The translations under genes were made by a program, and so were the position numbers. 64,000 nt of DNA from the NCBI GenBank assembly GCA_902604305.1, contig CACKXS010000003.1:36714-100713 (forward strand), written 5' to 3'. The notes under the pieces are model-generated. The model saw nothing but the letters and a program-made list of their open reading frames with translations, was not told the origin of the DNA and ran no database searches. Positions 39,356 to 50,500 of the stretch are shown in pieces (position 1 is the first letter of the stretch; the number at the start of each line of letters is the position of its first letter). Source of the DNA: an uncultured Pelagibacteraceae bacterium. Its GTDB lineage: Bacteria; Pseudomonadota; Alphaproteobacteria; Pelagibacterales; Pelagibacteraceae.

Positions 39356-41547
39356 TGGAAGTTAACGAACAGATTGCAATTGATCATGGTTTAAAAAAAG
39401 AAGAATTTGTCAAAATTTGTGATCTACTAAAAAGAACACCAAATCTTACTGAACTTGGTATTTTTTCTGCCATGTGGAATGAACATTGTTCATATAAATC
39501 ATCAAGAATTCATTTGAAAAAACTTAACACTAAAGGAAAAAAAGTTATTCAAGGTCCTGGTGAAAACGCTGGAGTTATTGATATCGAAGATGATGATGCA
39601 ATAGTATTCAAGATTGAAAGTCATAATCATCCATCATTTATAGAACCTTACCAAGGAGCTGCAACTGGTGTTGGCGGTATAATGAGAGATGTTTTTACGA
39701 TGGGCGCAAGACCTATTGCAAACTTAAATTCAATACATTTCGGGTCACCGCAGCATCCTAAAACAAAAAATTTATTAAGAGGAGTTGTAAAAGGTATTGG
39801 TGGTTATGGTAATTGCATGGGTATTCCAACTGTTGGTGGACAAACAAGTTTTGATGAGTCCTACAATGGAAATATTTTAGTTAATGCTATGACCTTAGGA
39901 TTGGTTAATAAAAATAAAATTTTTTATTCAAAAGCGGTAGGTATAAATAAACCTGTAATATATGTTGGATCAAAAACCGGTCGCGACGGCATACATGGTG
40001 CAAGTATGGCTTCAGCAATTTTTGATGAAAAAATCGATGAAAAAAAACCAACTGTTCAAGTTGGAGATCCCTTCACAGAAAAATTATTATTAGAAGCATG
40101 CTTAGAACTAATGGCAGGAAAATCAATTATATCAATTCAAGATATGGGTGCTGCTGGACTAACTTCTTCAAGTATTGAAATGGCATCTAAAGGAAATCTG
40201 GGTATTGAATTGAATCTTAACAAAGTTCCATGCCGTGAAGAAAAAATGTCACCTTATGAAATTATGCTATCTGAAAGTCAAGAAAGAATGCTTATTGTAT
40301 TAGAAAATGGAAAAGAAGCAGATGCAAAAAAAATATTTGATAAATGGAATTTAGATTTTGCAGTTATAGGAAAGACCACAAATACAAAAAAAATTGAACT
40401 ATTTTTTGATAATAAAAAAGTTGCTGAAATTCCAATAAATATATTAGCAGAAAATGCACCTGTTTATAATCGAAAATGGAAAAAAACAAAACTTCCACAA
40501 AAAATAAAATTTAAAAAAGATGATTTTAAAAAATTAAAAATTGCTGAAGTTCTAAAAAAAATTTTAAGTTTGCCAAATATTTCAAGTAAAGAATGGATCT
40601 GGGAGCAATATGATCATACAGTTATGGGAGACACTATTCAAAAACCTGGTTCTGACGCAGGTGTAGTAAGAGTCCATGGAACCAGTAAAGCTGTTGCAAC
40701 ATCGGTAGATTCTTCTGCTATCTATTGTAATGCTCATCCACTTACAGGAGGAAAACAAGTTGTCTGTGAAAGTTGGAGAAATCTAATTTCATGTGGATCC
40801 AAACCAATTGCTATTACTAACTGTTTAAACTTTGGCAACCCAGAAAAGGAAAAAAATATGGGTGAATTTGTTGAATGTGTTGAAGGTATAAATGAAGCAA
40901 GTAAATTTTTAGACTATCCTGTGGTTTCGGGAAATGTATCTTTTTACAATGAAACAAAAGATAAAGGAATTAAGCCTACGCCAGCAATTGGAGGTGTTGG
41001 TTTAATTAAAGATTACAAAAAAATGGTAACTATGAATCTAAAAAATAGTGGAAATTTAATTTTAGTTATTGGTAAAACTGAAGGTCATATTGATCAAAGT
41101 ATATTTGCTATAAATATTTTAAATGAGAAAAAAGGACCTCCTCCAGTTGTCAATTTATTTAATGAAAAAAATAATGGAGAGACAATATTAAAATTAATAA
41201 ATGAGGATTTAGTTAACTCTGCTCATGATGTATCATTAGGAGGTATTATTACTGCTGTTTCAAAAATGGCAATAAAGGGTAAGAAAGGCTTTGAACTAAA
41301 CAAACCTAAAGTTTTAATTAATAAATTTGATTATTATTTTGGTGAAGATCAAGGAAGATATATAATTGAAATTGAGGCAAAAAACCTTTCAAAAGTGCAA
41401 AAAATCTTAAAAGACAATTCGGTACATTACGATGAGATTGGATTAGTTACTGAAAAAGATGTAATAATAGATAAAGAGCCAATTATACACATTGATGATT
41501 TAATCAAATCAAATAAATATTGGTTAGAAGATTATATGGATAAATAA
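39355..41547 (+). CDS. purL: Phosphoribosylformylglycinamidine synthase subunit PurL
   Basis: 730 aa; [45 protein letters not shown]. Confidence 0.98.
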   Translation: MEVNEQIAIDHGLKKEEFVKICDLLKRTPNLTELGIFSAMWNEHCSYKSSRIHLKKLNTKGKKVIQGPGENAGVIDIEDDDAIVFKIESHNHPSFIEPYQGAATGVGGIMRDVFTMGARPIANLNSIHFGSPQHPKTKNLLRGVVKGIGGYGNCMGIPTVGGQTSFDESYNGNILVNAMTLGLVNKNKIFYSKAVGINKPVIYVGSKTGRDGIHGASMASAIFDEKIDEKKPTVQVGDPFTEKLLLEACLELMAGKSIISIQDMGAAGLTSSSIEMASKGNLGIELNLNKVPCREEKMSPYEIMLSESQERMLIVLENGKEADAKKIFDKWNLDFAVIGKTTNTKKIELFFDNKKVAEIPINILAENAPVYNRKWKKTKLPQKIKFKKDDFKKLKIAEVLKKILSLPNISSKEWIWEQYDHTVMGDTIQKPGSDAGVVRVHGTSKAVATSVDSSAIYCNAHPLTGGKQVVCESWRNLISCGSKPIAITNCLNFGNPEKEKNMGEFVECVEGINEASKFLDYPVVSGNVSFYNETKDKGIKPTPAIGGVGLIKDYKKMVTMNLKNSGNLILVIGKTEGHIDQSIFAINILNEKKGPPPVVNLFNEKNNGETILKLINEDLVNSAHDVSLGGIITAVSKMAIKGKKGFELNKPKVLINKFDYYFGEDQGRYIIEIEAKNLSKVQKILKDNSVHYDEIGLVTEKDVIIDKEPIIHIDDLIKSNKYWLEDYMDK

Positions 41548-41548
41548 A

Positions 41549-41776
41549 ATGGCAATGGACTTAAAAGAAATAGAAAAATTAATTAAAGAAGCAATGCCAG
41601 ATGCAAAAATAGAAATTCAAGACTTAGCTGGTGATGGTAATCATTACTCGGCAACAGTTACATCTTCTACTTTTGCAGGAAAAAGTAAAATAGAGCAACA
41701 TAAAATGGTTTATAACTCATTAAAGGGAAAAATGGGAAATGAATTACATGCACTAGCAATTAAAACAAAGGAATAA
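41549..41776 (+). CDS. BolA family protein
   Basis: 75 aa; AGDGNHYSATVTSSTFAGKSKIEQHKMVYNSL. Confidence 0.92.
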   Translation: MAMDLKEIEKLIKEAMPDAKIEIQDLAGDGNHYSATVTSSTFAGKSKIEQHKMVYNSLKGKMGNELHALAIKTKE

Positions 41777-41777
41777 T

Positions 41778-42110
41778 ATGGATCAACAAACAAATGATTT
41801 AATCAGTAAAGAAATTGAAGGAAATGAAGTTTGCCTTTTCATGAAAGGAACACCGGACGCTCCACAATGTGGATTTTCAATGGCAGTTATAAATATGTTA
41901 AAACTTTTAGAAGTGAATTTTAAAGGTGTCAATGTTTTAGAAGATGAAAAACTCAGACAAGGAATAAAAGAATTTAGTGATTGGCCAACAATACCTCAGT
42001 TATATATTAAAAAAGAATTTGTAGGCGGCTGCGATATCGTAAAAGAAATGTACGAAAATGGTGAACTTAAAAAAGTTCTTGAAGACAAAGGTATTAATTT
42101 TAAAAAATAA
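41778..42110 (+). CDS. grxD: Monothiol glutaredoxin, Grx4 family
   Basis: 110 aa; VCLFMKGTPDAPQCGFSMAV (CGFS), WPTIPQLYIKKEFVGGCDI. Confidence 0.95.
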   Translation: MDQQTNDLISKEIEGNEVCLFMKGTPDAPQCGFSMAVINMLKLLEVNFKGVNVLEDEKLRQGIKEFSDWPTIPQLYIKKEFVGGCDIVKEMYENGELKKVLEDKGINFKK

Positions 42111-42728
42111 CTATCTAGAATAATATTCAATTACCAGATTTGGTTCCATTACAACTGGATAAGGAACTTCTTCAAATTTAGGAACTCTAACAAATTTTAC
42201 TTTTTTATTTTTTTCATCTAATTGTAAATATTCAGGCACTTCTCTTTCTTTATTAGCAAGAGCTATATCAATTAAAGCTAATTTTTTTGATTTATCTCTA
42301 ATCTCTATACTGTCTTCTTCTCTAACTTGATAACTAGCAATATTAACTTTTTTTCCATTAACTCTTACATGGCCGTGATTAATTAATTGTCTTGATGAAA
42401 AAATCGTATTTGAAAGTTTTGATCTATAAATTACTGCATCGAGTCTTCTTTCTAATAAACCAATTAAATTTTCTGCAGTGTCACCTCTTTTCATTATAGC
42501 TTTCTTATAAACATTTCTGAATTGTCTTTCATTCATATTTCCGTAATAAGATTTTAATTTTTGTTTCGCACTTAGTTGAATGCCATAATCCGAAGGTTTA
42601 GATGTTTTTTTCTGTCCATGTTGTCCAGGAGGATATGCTCTTGTATTAAATGGGCTCTTCGGTCTTCCCCACAGATTCACTCTTAGTCTTCTATCAACTT
42701 TGTGTTTAGAGTTTAATCTTTTTGTCAT
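42111..42728 (-). CDS. rpsD: 30S ribosomal protein S4
   Basis: 205 aa; RLDAVIYRSKL, ARQLINHGHVRVNGKKVN-like S4 domain. Confidence 0.97.
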   Translation of the reverse strand: MTKRLNSKHKVDRRLRVNLWGRPKSPFNTRAYPPGQHGQKKTSKPSDYGIQLSAKQKLKSYYGNMNERQFRNVYKKAIMKRGDTAENLIGLLERRLDAVIYRSKLSNTIFSSRQLINHGHVRVNGKKVNIASYQVREEDSIEIRDKSKKLALIDIALANKEREVPEYLQLDEKNKKVKFVRVPKFEEVPYPVVMEPNLVIEYYSR

Positions 42729-42764
42729 TTAATAGAACGCTTTATAAACACAAGATCAATTTTG

Positions 42765-43481
42765 TCAATCAGCCTTTTTTTTACCCAAACTCGCAAATAC
42801 ACTTGATAAAATACGAGTTTCTTTTTCTGATAAATCCATTTTATAAAATATACTTCTTAAATTTTCTAACATTTTAGGTTTTTTTTCCTTCGGTTTAAAA
42901 AAATTTATTTCTTCTAAGTGTTTAATACATAAATTTGTCATATCTTGGATATTTTTTTTTGATGCAGGTTTAATTTTCTTTGATTTAGAGTATTTTGATT
43001 TTTTCATATTTAATAATTGAAAAATAGTTTGAGCCACAATTATTAAACTATGTGACAAATTTAATGATTTAAATTTACTATTACTAGGTATTTGCAATAC
43101 ATAGTTTGAAAAGCTTATTTCATTATTTGATAATCCAGAAGCTTCAGGTCCAAATAAAAAAGCAACCTTTTTACTAAAGTCTATTTTATTTAATTCATTT
43201 AACTTAATGTGTTTGATATTTTTGTTTCTAAATCTTGATGTTGTTGAAATTAAAACATCAATATTTTTCATTGCTGGTTCTAACCCCACAAAAACCTTGC
43301 TTTTTTTTATAATTTCGTTGGCTCCTACTGAAGTAGCAATAATTTTATCATTGGGGAAAGTCGGTTTAGGATTTATTACAATTAATTTAGAAAAATTAAA
43401 ATTTTTCATTGCCCTGGCGCATGCACCAATATTCTCTGATAATTGAGGTTTATGTAAAATAAAAGAAATGTTATTAAACAT
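42765..43481 (-). CDS. trmJ: TrmJ-like RNA 2'-O-methyltransferase (SPOUT)
   Basis: 238 aa; ISFILHKPQLSENIGACARAMKNF, VAFLFGPEASGLSNNEI, SLNLSHSLIIVAQ. Confidence 0.85.
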   Translation of the reverse strand: MFNNISFILHKPQLSENIGACARAMKNFNFSKLIVINPKPTFPNDKIIATSVGANEIIKKSKVFVGLEPAMKNIDVLISTTSRFRNKNIKHIKLNELNKIDFSKKVAFLFGPEASGLSNNEISFSNYVLQIPSNSKFKSLNLSHSLIIVAQTIFQLLNMKKSKYSKSKKIKPASKKNIQDMTNLCIKHLEEINFFKPKEKKPKMLENLRSIFYKMDLSEKETRILSSVFASLGKKKAD

Positions 43482-45082
43482 TAAATGCTTGCAGGTGCTT
43501 TATCTTTAAATAGTTTATAATCTAAACTATCGACAAGTGCTTTAAATGATGCATCAATAATGTTTGGAGAAACTCCAATTGTAAACCAGTTTTTACCTTT
43601 TGAATCTGTGCTCTCAATTGAAACTCTTGTTACAGCCTCTGTTCCAGTGTTAAGAATTCTAACTTTATAATCAACTAATTTTAAATCTTTTAAATACTGA
43701 GAATATTTTGCAAGTTTGTCGACATTGTTTCTTATTGCATTATCAAGTGCGTGAACAGGACCGTTGCCCTCTCCTTCACAAAGAATTAATTTCTTATCAA
43801 CTTCTAATTGAGCTTTGGCAGAAGAAACGATTTCTCCAGAAGTATTTTTTTTAACACTAACATCATATTCTTTAATTGAAATATATCTTGGAATTTCCCC
43901 CATTATTCTTCTTGCTAGTAATTCAAAAGACGCATCGGCACCATCATAGCTGTAGCCAATGAATTCCCTATCTTTTACTTCTTCTAAAAGTTTTTTTATT
44001 TTTGGGTCATCTTGTTTAAAATCTATTCCAATAGATTTTAATCTAGAAACTATATTTGATTTTCCAGATTGGTCTGAAACTACAATATTTCTTACGTTTC
44101 CTACATCTTCGGGATTAATGTGCTCATATGTTTTTGGATCTTTTTGTACGGCTGAGACATGCAAGCCTCCTTTATGTGAAAATGCAGCAGCACCAACATA
44201 AGGCAAATGTTGATTAGGTTTTCTATTTAATATTTCATCAAGCAATCTTGAACACTGAGTTAATTTACTAATATTTTCTTTTTTAATATTTATTTCATAA
44301 TTATTTGAGTAGGTTTCTTTTAAGTACAATGTTGGAATTACTGACATTAAATTTGCATTTCCGCATCTTTCACCAAGTCCATTAATTGTACCTTGTATTT
44401 GTCTAGCACCTGACAAAACAGCTGCTAGGGAGTTTGAAACTGCATTTCCTGTATCATTGTGAGCATGAATGCCAAGATTTTTTCCTGGAACAGATTTAGC
44501 TACTTCATTTACAATTTCAGACACTTCATTAGGTAAAGTTCCTCCATTTGTGTCACAAAGCACAATCCATCTAGCCCCATTATCGTATGCTGATTTAACA
44601 CATGAAAGTGCATATTCCTTATTATTTTTAAAACCATCAAAAAAATGCTCTGCATCAAACATGAATTCTTTCTTTTCTTTAACAAAAAGCTTTGCACTTT
44701 CCGAAATATTTTCTAAATTTTCTTCGTTTGATATTCCCAAAGCTACATCAACATGAAAATCCCAGGATTTACCAACTAAACATACCGCTGATGTATTGCT
44801 ATTTAAAATAGATGAAAGTCCCGGATCATTATCGGCACTTCTGCCTGATCTTTTGGTCATACCAAATGCAGTTAAAACAGAATTGTTTAATTTAATTTTT
44901 TTTTGAAAAAACTCTGTATCAGTTGGGTTAGCCCCTGGCCATCCACCTTCTATATAGTCAACACCTAAATCATCTAAAGCCTTTGCTATTTTTAATTTAT
45001 CATCTATTGAAAAATCTACACCCTGGGTTTGGGCTCCATCTCTCAATGTAGTATCAAATATATGTATTTTTTCTTTGCTCAT
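43481..45082 (-). CDS. cimA: (R)-citramalate synthase, LeuA-related
   Basis: 533 aa; IFDTTLRDGAQTQGVDFSIDDKLKIA, HAHNDTGNAVSNSLAAV; two-domain length. Confidence 0.88.
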   Translation of the reverse strand: MSKEKIHIFDTTLRDGAQTQGVDFSIDDKLKIAKALDDLGVDYIEGGWPGANPTDTEFFQKKIKLNNSVLTAFGMTKRSGRSADNDPGLSSILNSNTSAVCLVGKSWDFHVDVALGISNEENLENISESAKLFVKEKKEFMFDAEHFFDGFKNNKEYALSCVKSAYDNGARWIVLCDTNGGTLPNEVSEIVNEVAKSVPGKNLGIHAHNDTGNAVSNSLAAVLSGARQIQGTINGLGERCGNANLMSVIPTLYLKETYSNNYEINIKKENISKLTQCSRLLDEILNRKPNQHLPYVGAAAFSHKGGLHVSAVQKDPKTYEHINPEDVGNVRNIVVSDQSGKSNIVSRLKSIGIDFKQDDPKIKKLLEEVKDREFIGYSYDGADASFELLARRIMGEIPRYISIKEYDVSVKKNTSGEIVSSAKAQLEVDKKLILCEGEGNGPVHALDNAIRNNVDKLAKYSQYLKDLKLVDYKVRILNTGTEAVTRVSIESTDSKGKNWFTIGVSPNIIDASFKALVDSLDYKLFKDKAPASI

Positions 45083-46440
45083 TTAAATTTCCACAGGGTT
45101 TTATCATCTTTGTCTTCAATTAAAACTCCTTTATCTAGTAATTCATCTCTAATTTTATCTGCAGCTTTATAATCTTTATTCTTTCTGGCATTATTCCTTT
45201 CGGTAATTTTTTGTTCAATTTCTTCTTCTGAAATCTTAGATTTATTTTGCTTAAATTGATCCCATGAATTTTTATTTTCATTTAGAAGACCAATAAAATT
45301 ACATGCTGAAACAAATATTTCTTTATCCTTAATTGAACCTTTTTGTGATTTATCAAAAAGTTTATGAAGATTAGCAATATAACCCGGAGTATTTAAATCA
45401 TCATATAATGGAGAAAGATAATCTTCAGGAATTAAAACTTGTTTTTTAATATCAGTATAACTTTCATACCATTTATTAATTGTTTTTTCACACTCAGATA
45501 AAAGTTTATCATTCCAATCTAAAGGCTGTTTATAGTGGGCGCTAATCAGGGCTAACCTTAATACTTGTCCACTAACTTTATTTTTAAAATCACCTATTTT
45601 TAAAATGTTGCCTTGTGATTTTGACATTTTTTCGCTTGATATTGTTATAAATCCATTGTGAACCCAATAATTAGCAAATGTTTCATTTTCATTAGCGCAT
45701 CTGGATTGTGCAATTTCATTTTCATGATGAGGAAAAATTAAATCCATTCCTCCACCATGAATATCAAATTTATCACCTAAAAATTTTTTAGACATGACTG
45801 AGCATTCAAGATGCCAACCTGGTCTACCTTTTCCCCATGGTGAATCCCATGATGGTTCATTTTCTGTTGAAGGCTTCCATAACACAAAATCAGCTGGGTT
45901 TTTTTTATTTTCTGATACCTCAACTCTTGCCCCTGCAATCAATTCATCTAAATTTTTATTTGATAATTTTCCATAATCTTTAAATTTTTTTACTTCAAAA
46001 TAAACATGATTATTAATTTCATAAGCAAATTTATTTTTAATAAGTTTATTAATCATTTCAATCATTAATAAAATATTTTCAGTTGCCTTAGGTTCTTTTG
46101 TCGGGTTTTCACAATTTAAATATTTACAATCTTGATGAAAAATATTTGTAATATTTTTTGTAAGATCACTAATTGAAATATTCTTTTCGATTGACGAAGA
46201 TATTATTTTATCATCAATATCAGTAATATTTCTTACATAACTAACTGAATTATTTCCATATTTACATTTTAAAACTTTAAACAAAATATCAAATACAACT
46301 AGAGGTCTTGCGTTTCCGATATGTGGGTTATCATATACGGTTGGTCCACAAACATACATTCCAATATTTTTTGGATTAATTGGTATGAATTTGTCTTTTT
46401 TATTACCTAGACTATTTGTTAAAAAAATATCTTTATTCAT
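45079..46440 (-). CDS. cysS: Cysteinyl-tRNA synthetase
   Basis: 453 aa; GMYVCGPTVYDNPHIGNARP, EKMSKSQGN, WHLECSVMS. Confidence 0.98.
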   Translation of the reverse strand: MNKDIFLTNSLGNKKDKFIPINPKNIGMYVCGPTVYDNPHIGNARPLVVFDILFKVLKCKYGNNSVSYVRNITDIDDKIISSSIEKNISISDLTKNITNIFHQDCKYLNCENPTKEPKATENILLMIEMINKLIKNKFAYEINNHVYFEVKKFKDYGKLSNKNLDELIAGARVEVSENKKNPADFVLWKPSTENEPSWDSPWGKGRPGWHLECSVMSKKFLGDKFDIHGGGMDLIFPHHENEIAQSRCANENETFANYWVHNGFITISSEKMSKSQGNILKIGDFKNKVSGQVLRLALISAHYKQPLDWNDKLLSECEKTINKWYESYTDIKKQVLIPEDYLSPLYDDLNTPGYIANLHKLFDKSQKGSIKDKEIFVSACNFIGLLNENKNSWDQFKQNKSKISEEEIEQKITERNNARKNKDYKAADKIRDELLDKGVLIEDKDDKTLWKFK

Positions 46441-46485
46441 TCTTCTAGAAATATACTTTAATTTGATGTTTGTGAATCTTTTAGA

Positions 46486-47223
46486 TTACTTAGGAATCTT
46501 GCAAACTGGAATTGGCTCCATTTTGTGAAGATTTAATTTTCTTATTTTAATGTATTTTTCGTAATTAGGAGAATCTGGGTTATTCATAGCATCTTCTACC
46601 TCTTCATACTTTAAACCCAATTGACTTTCATCGGTTCTTCCATCGTCCCAGAGACCATCGGTAGGTTTTGCTTTGATAATTTCTTCAGATATTTTTAAAT
46701 TTTTTCCAAGTTCCCATACATCTGTTTTTGTACAGTCAGCAATTGGAGAAATATCAACACCACCATCTCCATATTTTGTATAAAAGCCTACACCAAAATC
46801 CTCAACTTTATTTCCTGTACCAACCACGATCCCTTTATTTGCTGCTGCCACTTGATATAGAGTTGTCATTCTTAATCTAGCTCTTGAATTAGCCATACCG
46901 TGTTCACTTTTAAAATCTGACAATGTATTTTCAAAATTATTAAATACATTATCTAGCTCTAATGAATAAGATTCTACATTATCAAATTTATCACTTAACC
47001 ATTTCTTGTGTAAAAGGCTTAGATCGTTCTGTTCTTTGTTTTGTTTAATAGGCATGGTTAGAACTATAGTTTTTAAACCAGTCATTGCACATAAGGTGCT
47101 GGTTACTGATGAATCTATACCTCCAGAAATACCAATAACTAATGACTGCGCTTTAACAGGCATTGAATTAACATAATTCAATATCCAGTCTTTTATAAAA
47201 ACAACTTTTTTAGATACTTCCAT
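46486..47223 (-). CDS. nadE: NH3-dependent NAD+ synthetase
   Basis: 245 aa; VIGISGGIDSSVTSTLC (SGGxDS), GTGNKVEDFGVGFYTKYGDGGVDISPI. Confidence 0.95.
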   Translation of the reverse strand: MEVSKKVVFIKDWILNYVNSMPVKAQSLVIGISGGIDSSVTSTLCAMTGLKTIVLTMPIKQNKEQNDLSLLHKKWLSDKFDNVESYSLELDNVFNNFENTLSDFKSEHGMANSRARLRMTTLYQVAAANKGIVVGTGNKVEDFGVGFYTKYGDGGVDISPIADCTKTDVWELGKNLKISEEIIKAKPTDGLWDDGRTDESQLGLKYEEVEDAMNNPDSPNYEKYIKIRKLNLHKMEPIPVCKIPK

Positions 47224-47261
47224 AATTCAAATATACGCTAAAAGATTTATTTTTAAATGCG

Positions 47262-48647
47262 TTAAGAAACCGCTCTAATTCCACTTCTTGCGTAAATGGA
47301 ATTTTTTTTAATTTCATCAGAAATTAAAAATGACAATTCCAAGGCTTGATTAGCATTTAATCTCGGGTCACAGTGTGTACGATATCTACTTGACAAATCT
47401 TTATCAGAAATTTTTTGTGTACCACCTGTACATTCAGTAACATTTTGTCCAGTCATTTCTATATGCAATCCTCCAGCATAAGATCCTTCGCTTTGATGTA
47501 CAGCAAAAACATTTTTAACTTCTTTTAAAACATTATTAAATGGTCTAGTTTTGAAACCTGTTGATGATTTAACTGTATTTCCATGCATAGGGTCACAAGA
47601 CCAAATAACATTTAAGCCTTCTTTTTTAATAGTTCTTACTAATTTTGGTAAAAACTTTCCAACATTTTCACAACCAAATCTCGAAATTAAAGTTATTTTT
47701 CCTTTTTCATTTTTAGGATTTATTGCATTACAAATTTTAACTATTTCATCTGGCTTTGATGTTGGTCCGCACTTAATACCAATTGGATTTTCAATTCCTC
47801 TACAAAATTCAACATGGCCTCCGTCTAATTGTCTTGTTCTGTCGCCTATCCAAACAAAATGAGCTGAAGTATCGTGATATTCTCCGGTTGTTGAATCAAT
47901 TCTTGTCATACTTTCTTCAAAAGGAAGTAATAATGCTTCATGTGAAGTCCAAAAGTTAACTGTTTTTAGTCTTCTATTAAAATCTGAATTTATTCCACAT
48001 GCATCCATAAATGCCAGTGCATCTGCAATTTTATCTTCTAATTCTTTAAATTTTTTAGCTTGTGGGCTTTTTTTAATATAACCTAAGTTCCAAAGGTGTA
48101 CTTTTTTTAAATCAGCAAATCCACCATGACAAAAAGCTCTTATAAGATTTAAAGTAGATGCTGCTTGTGAATAAGCTTTAAATAATCTCTTTGGATCGGG
48201 TTTTCTTGCTTTTTCAGTAAATTCAATACCATTTATATTGTCACCAAGATAGCTTGGTAATTCTTTATTGCCTTGTTTTTCAGTTGGTGCACTTCTTGGT
48301 TTTGAAAATTGTCCTGCAATTCTACCAAGTTTGACAACTGGCAAAGATGCTGAGTAAGTTAAAACTAGAGACATTTGCAACATAACTTTAAAATAATCTC
48401 TAATATTATCCGGGTTAAATTCTGCAAAGCTTTCCGCACAGTCTCCTCCTTGCAGTAAGAAAGCTTTACCATCAACAACATCAGCAAGTTGTTGTTTTAA
48501 ATGTCTTGTTTCTCCTGCAAACACTAAAGGAGGAAAATCTTTTATTTTTCCAAGAACCATATTGAGTTCTTTTTCATTCCCATATTTAGGAATGTGTTTT
48601 ACAGGGTAATTTCGCCAGCTATTTATTTTCCATTTTTTCATATTCAA
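47262..48647 (-). CDS. Class II 3-deoxy-7-phosphoheptulonate (DAHP) synthase
   Basis: 461 aa; KAFLLQGGDCAESFAEF, GLHIEMTGQNVTECTGG. Confidence 0.93.
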   Translation of the reverse strand: MNMKKWKINSWRNYPVKHIPKYGNEKELNMVLGKIKDFPPLVFAGETRHLKQQLADVVDGKAFLLQGGDCAESFAEFNPDNIRDYFKVMLQMSLVLTYSASLPVVKLGRIAGQFSKPRSAPTEKQGNKELPSYLGDNINGIEFTEKARKPDPKRLFKAYSQAASTLNLIRAFCHGGFADLKKVHLWNLGYIKKSPQAKKFKELEDKIADALAFMDACGINSDFNRRLKTVNFWTSHEALLLPFEESMTRIDSTTGEYHDTSAHFVWIGDRTRQLDGGHVEFCRGIENPIGIKCGPTSKPDEIVKICNAINPKNEKGKITLISRFGCENVGKFLPKLVRTIKKEGLNVIWSCDPMHGNTVKSSTGFKTRPFNNVLKEVKNVFAVHQSEGSYAGGLHIEMTGQNVTECTGGTQKISDKDLSSRYRTHCDPRLNANQALELSFLISDEIKKNSIYARSGIRAVS

Positions 48648-48676
48648 CCTAAGAGTGTTCTAACAGAGTTTATTTA

Positions 48677-50497
48677 TTATTCAACAGTGACAGATTTTGC
48701 AAGGTTTCTAGGCTTATCTATGTCATATCCTTTTTTTAGTGCAGAATAATATGCAAGTTTTTGTAGTGGAACTGTAACAAGAAAAGGAAATAAATCTTCT
48801 GAAGTATTTTCTACTTCAATTGTTTGCCAAATATTTTCTGAATAAACTTCATCTTTACTTTTATTTGTTATTAGAAGAACTTTTGCACCTCTTGCAATCA
48901 CTTCCTGCATATTAGAAATTGTTTTTTTATAATATTTATCTCTAGGAGCTAAAACTACTACTGGCATTCCATCTTCTATTAATGCGAGTGGTCCATGTTT
49001 CATTTCACCTGCTGGATATCCTTCCGCATGAACATAAGCCAGTTCTTTTAATTTTAATGCTCCTTCTAGCGCTATAGGAAAAGAATATCCTCTTCCCAAA
49101 AACATAGAGCCTTTTGCTTCAATAAATGAATTGCAAATTGATTGAATTTCATTTTCAGTTTTTAAACTTTCCTTAATTAATCCAGATAATGATTTAAGAG
49201 ATTTTATTTTTTCAGAAAAAATATCTTTTGATATATCCTTCCTACTTTTTGCAATTTTAATGCATAATAAATACAATACTAGCATTTGACCTATAAATGC
49301 CTTTGTTGATGCTACACCAATTTCTGGACCGCAATGAATAGGTAAAACAAATTTTGAGTCTCTCGCTATAGAGCTTTCCACCACATTTACTACAGAACAA
49401 GTTTTCATATTATTTTTATTGCATAAATCTAAAGCTCCATAAGTGTCTGCTGTTTCACCAGACTGAGATACGAACACATAAAGTGCATCTTTTTTAAATC
49501 TATTTTTTCTGTATCTAAATTCAGAGGCAATATCTACCGATACATCTAATGACGTTAATTGTTCAAACCAATATTTAGCCATTAAACATGAATGATAAGC
49601 TGTACCGCATCCAATTAAAACTATTGAAGAAATATCATCTGATTTCCAAGGAAAATTAAAAATATTTATATCATTATTTATTTTATCAATATACTCGTTA
49701 ATGCAATTTTTTATTGTAATTGGCTGTTCATCAATCTCTTTTGCCATAAAATGTTTGTATTCACCTTTATCGTAATTATTTTCATTTGAAGAAAGCTCTA
49801 ATATTTTCTTATTAACTTTTTTTCCTTTTTCATCAAAAAAATCAATATTATCTTTTTTAATGATGCAAAATTCTCCATCATTTAAATATGAAACTTTATT
49901 AGTCATTGATTTTAGAGCATATGAATCTGATCCAAGATAATTTTCTTTCGGACCGTAACCAACTGCTAATGGAGAGCCTCTTCTAGCACCAACAATTACA
50001 TCTGGTTGATCTTTAAAAATAATTCCTAAAGCAAAACTTCCTTTTAAGTCTTGAAGTATTTTAATTATTGAATTTTTAAGGTCATTTTTTTTTAAGTATT
50101 CTGTTATTAAATGAGTAATAACCTCTGTATCTGTTTGTGATTTAAAAACATGACCTTTTTTAACTAAAATTTTTTTCAAGATTGTAGAATTTTCAATAAT
50201 TCCATTATGTACTACAGAAACATTTTCTGAAGAATGAGGGTGTGCATTCAAAGTGCTTGGTATTCCATGCGTTGCCCACCTGACATGTCCGATACCAACA
50301 TTTCCTGACAATTTAGTTTTATTTAAATTTTTTTCTAAAGTATCAACTCTACCTTCACATTTAACTTCATTAATACTACCATTGTATAAAGTTGCAATTC
50401 CTGAAGAGTCATATCCTCTGTATTCAAGTTTTCTTAAAGAATTAATTATCATTGAAGTAACAGATTTATTACTTGTAATACCGACTATCCCACACAT
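48677..50497 (-). CDS. glmS: Glucosamine-6-phosphate synthase (glutamine-dependent)
   Basis: 606 aa; MCGIVGIT N-terminus, LRKLEYRGYDSSGIA, C-terminal DKPRNLAKSVTVE. Confidence 0.98.
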   Translation of the reverse strand: MCGIVGITSNKSVTSMIINSLRKLEYRGYDSSGIATLYNGSINEVKCEGRVDTLEKNLNKTKLSGNVGIGHVRWATHGIPSTLNAHPHSSENVSVVHNGIIENSTILKKILVKKGHVFKSQTDTEVITHLITEYLKKNDLKNSIIKILQDLKGSFALGIIFKDQPDVIVGARRGSPLAVGYGPKENYLGSDSYALKSMTNKVSYLNDGEFCIIKKDNIDFFDEKGKKVNKKILELSSNENNYDKGEYKHFMAKEIDEQPITIKNCINEYIDKINNDINIFNFPWKSDDISSIVLIGCGTAYHSCLMAKYWFEQLTSLDVSVDIASEFRYRKNRFKKDALYVFVSQSGETADTYGALDLCNKNNMKTCSVVNVVESSIARDSKFVLPIHCGPEIGVASTKAFIGQMLVLYLLCIKIAKSRKDISKDIFSEKIKSLKSLSGLIKESLKTENEIQSICNSFIEAKGSMFLGRGYSFPIALEGALKLKELAYVHAEGYPAGEMKHGPLALIEDGMPVVVLAPRDKYYKKTISNMQEVIARGAKVLLITNKSKDEVYSENIWQTIEVENTSEDLFPFLVTVPLQKLAYYSALKKGYDIDKPRNLAKSVTVE

Positions 50498-50500
50498 AAT

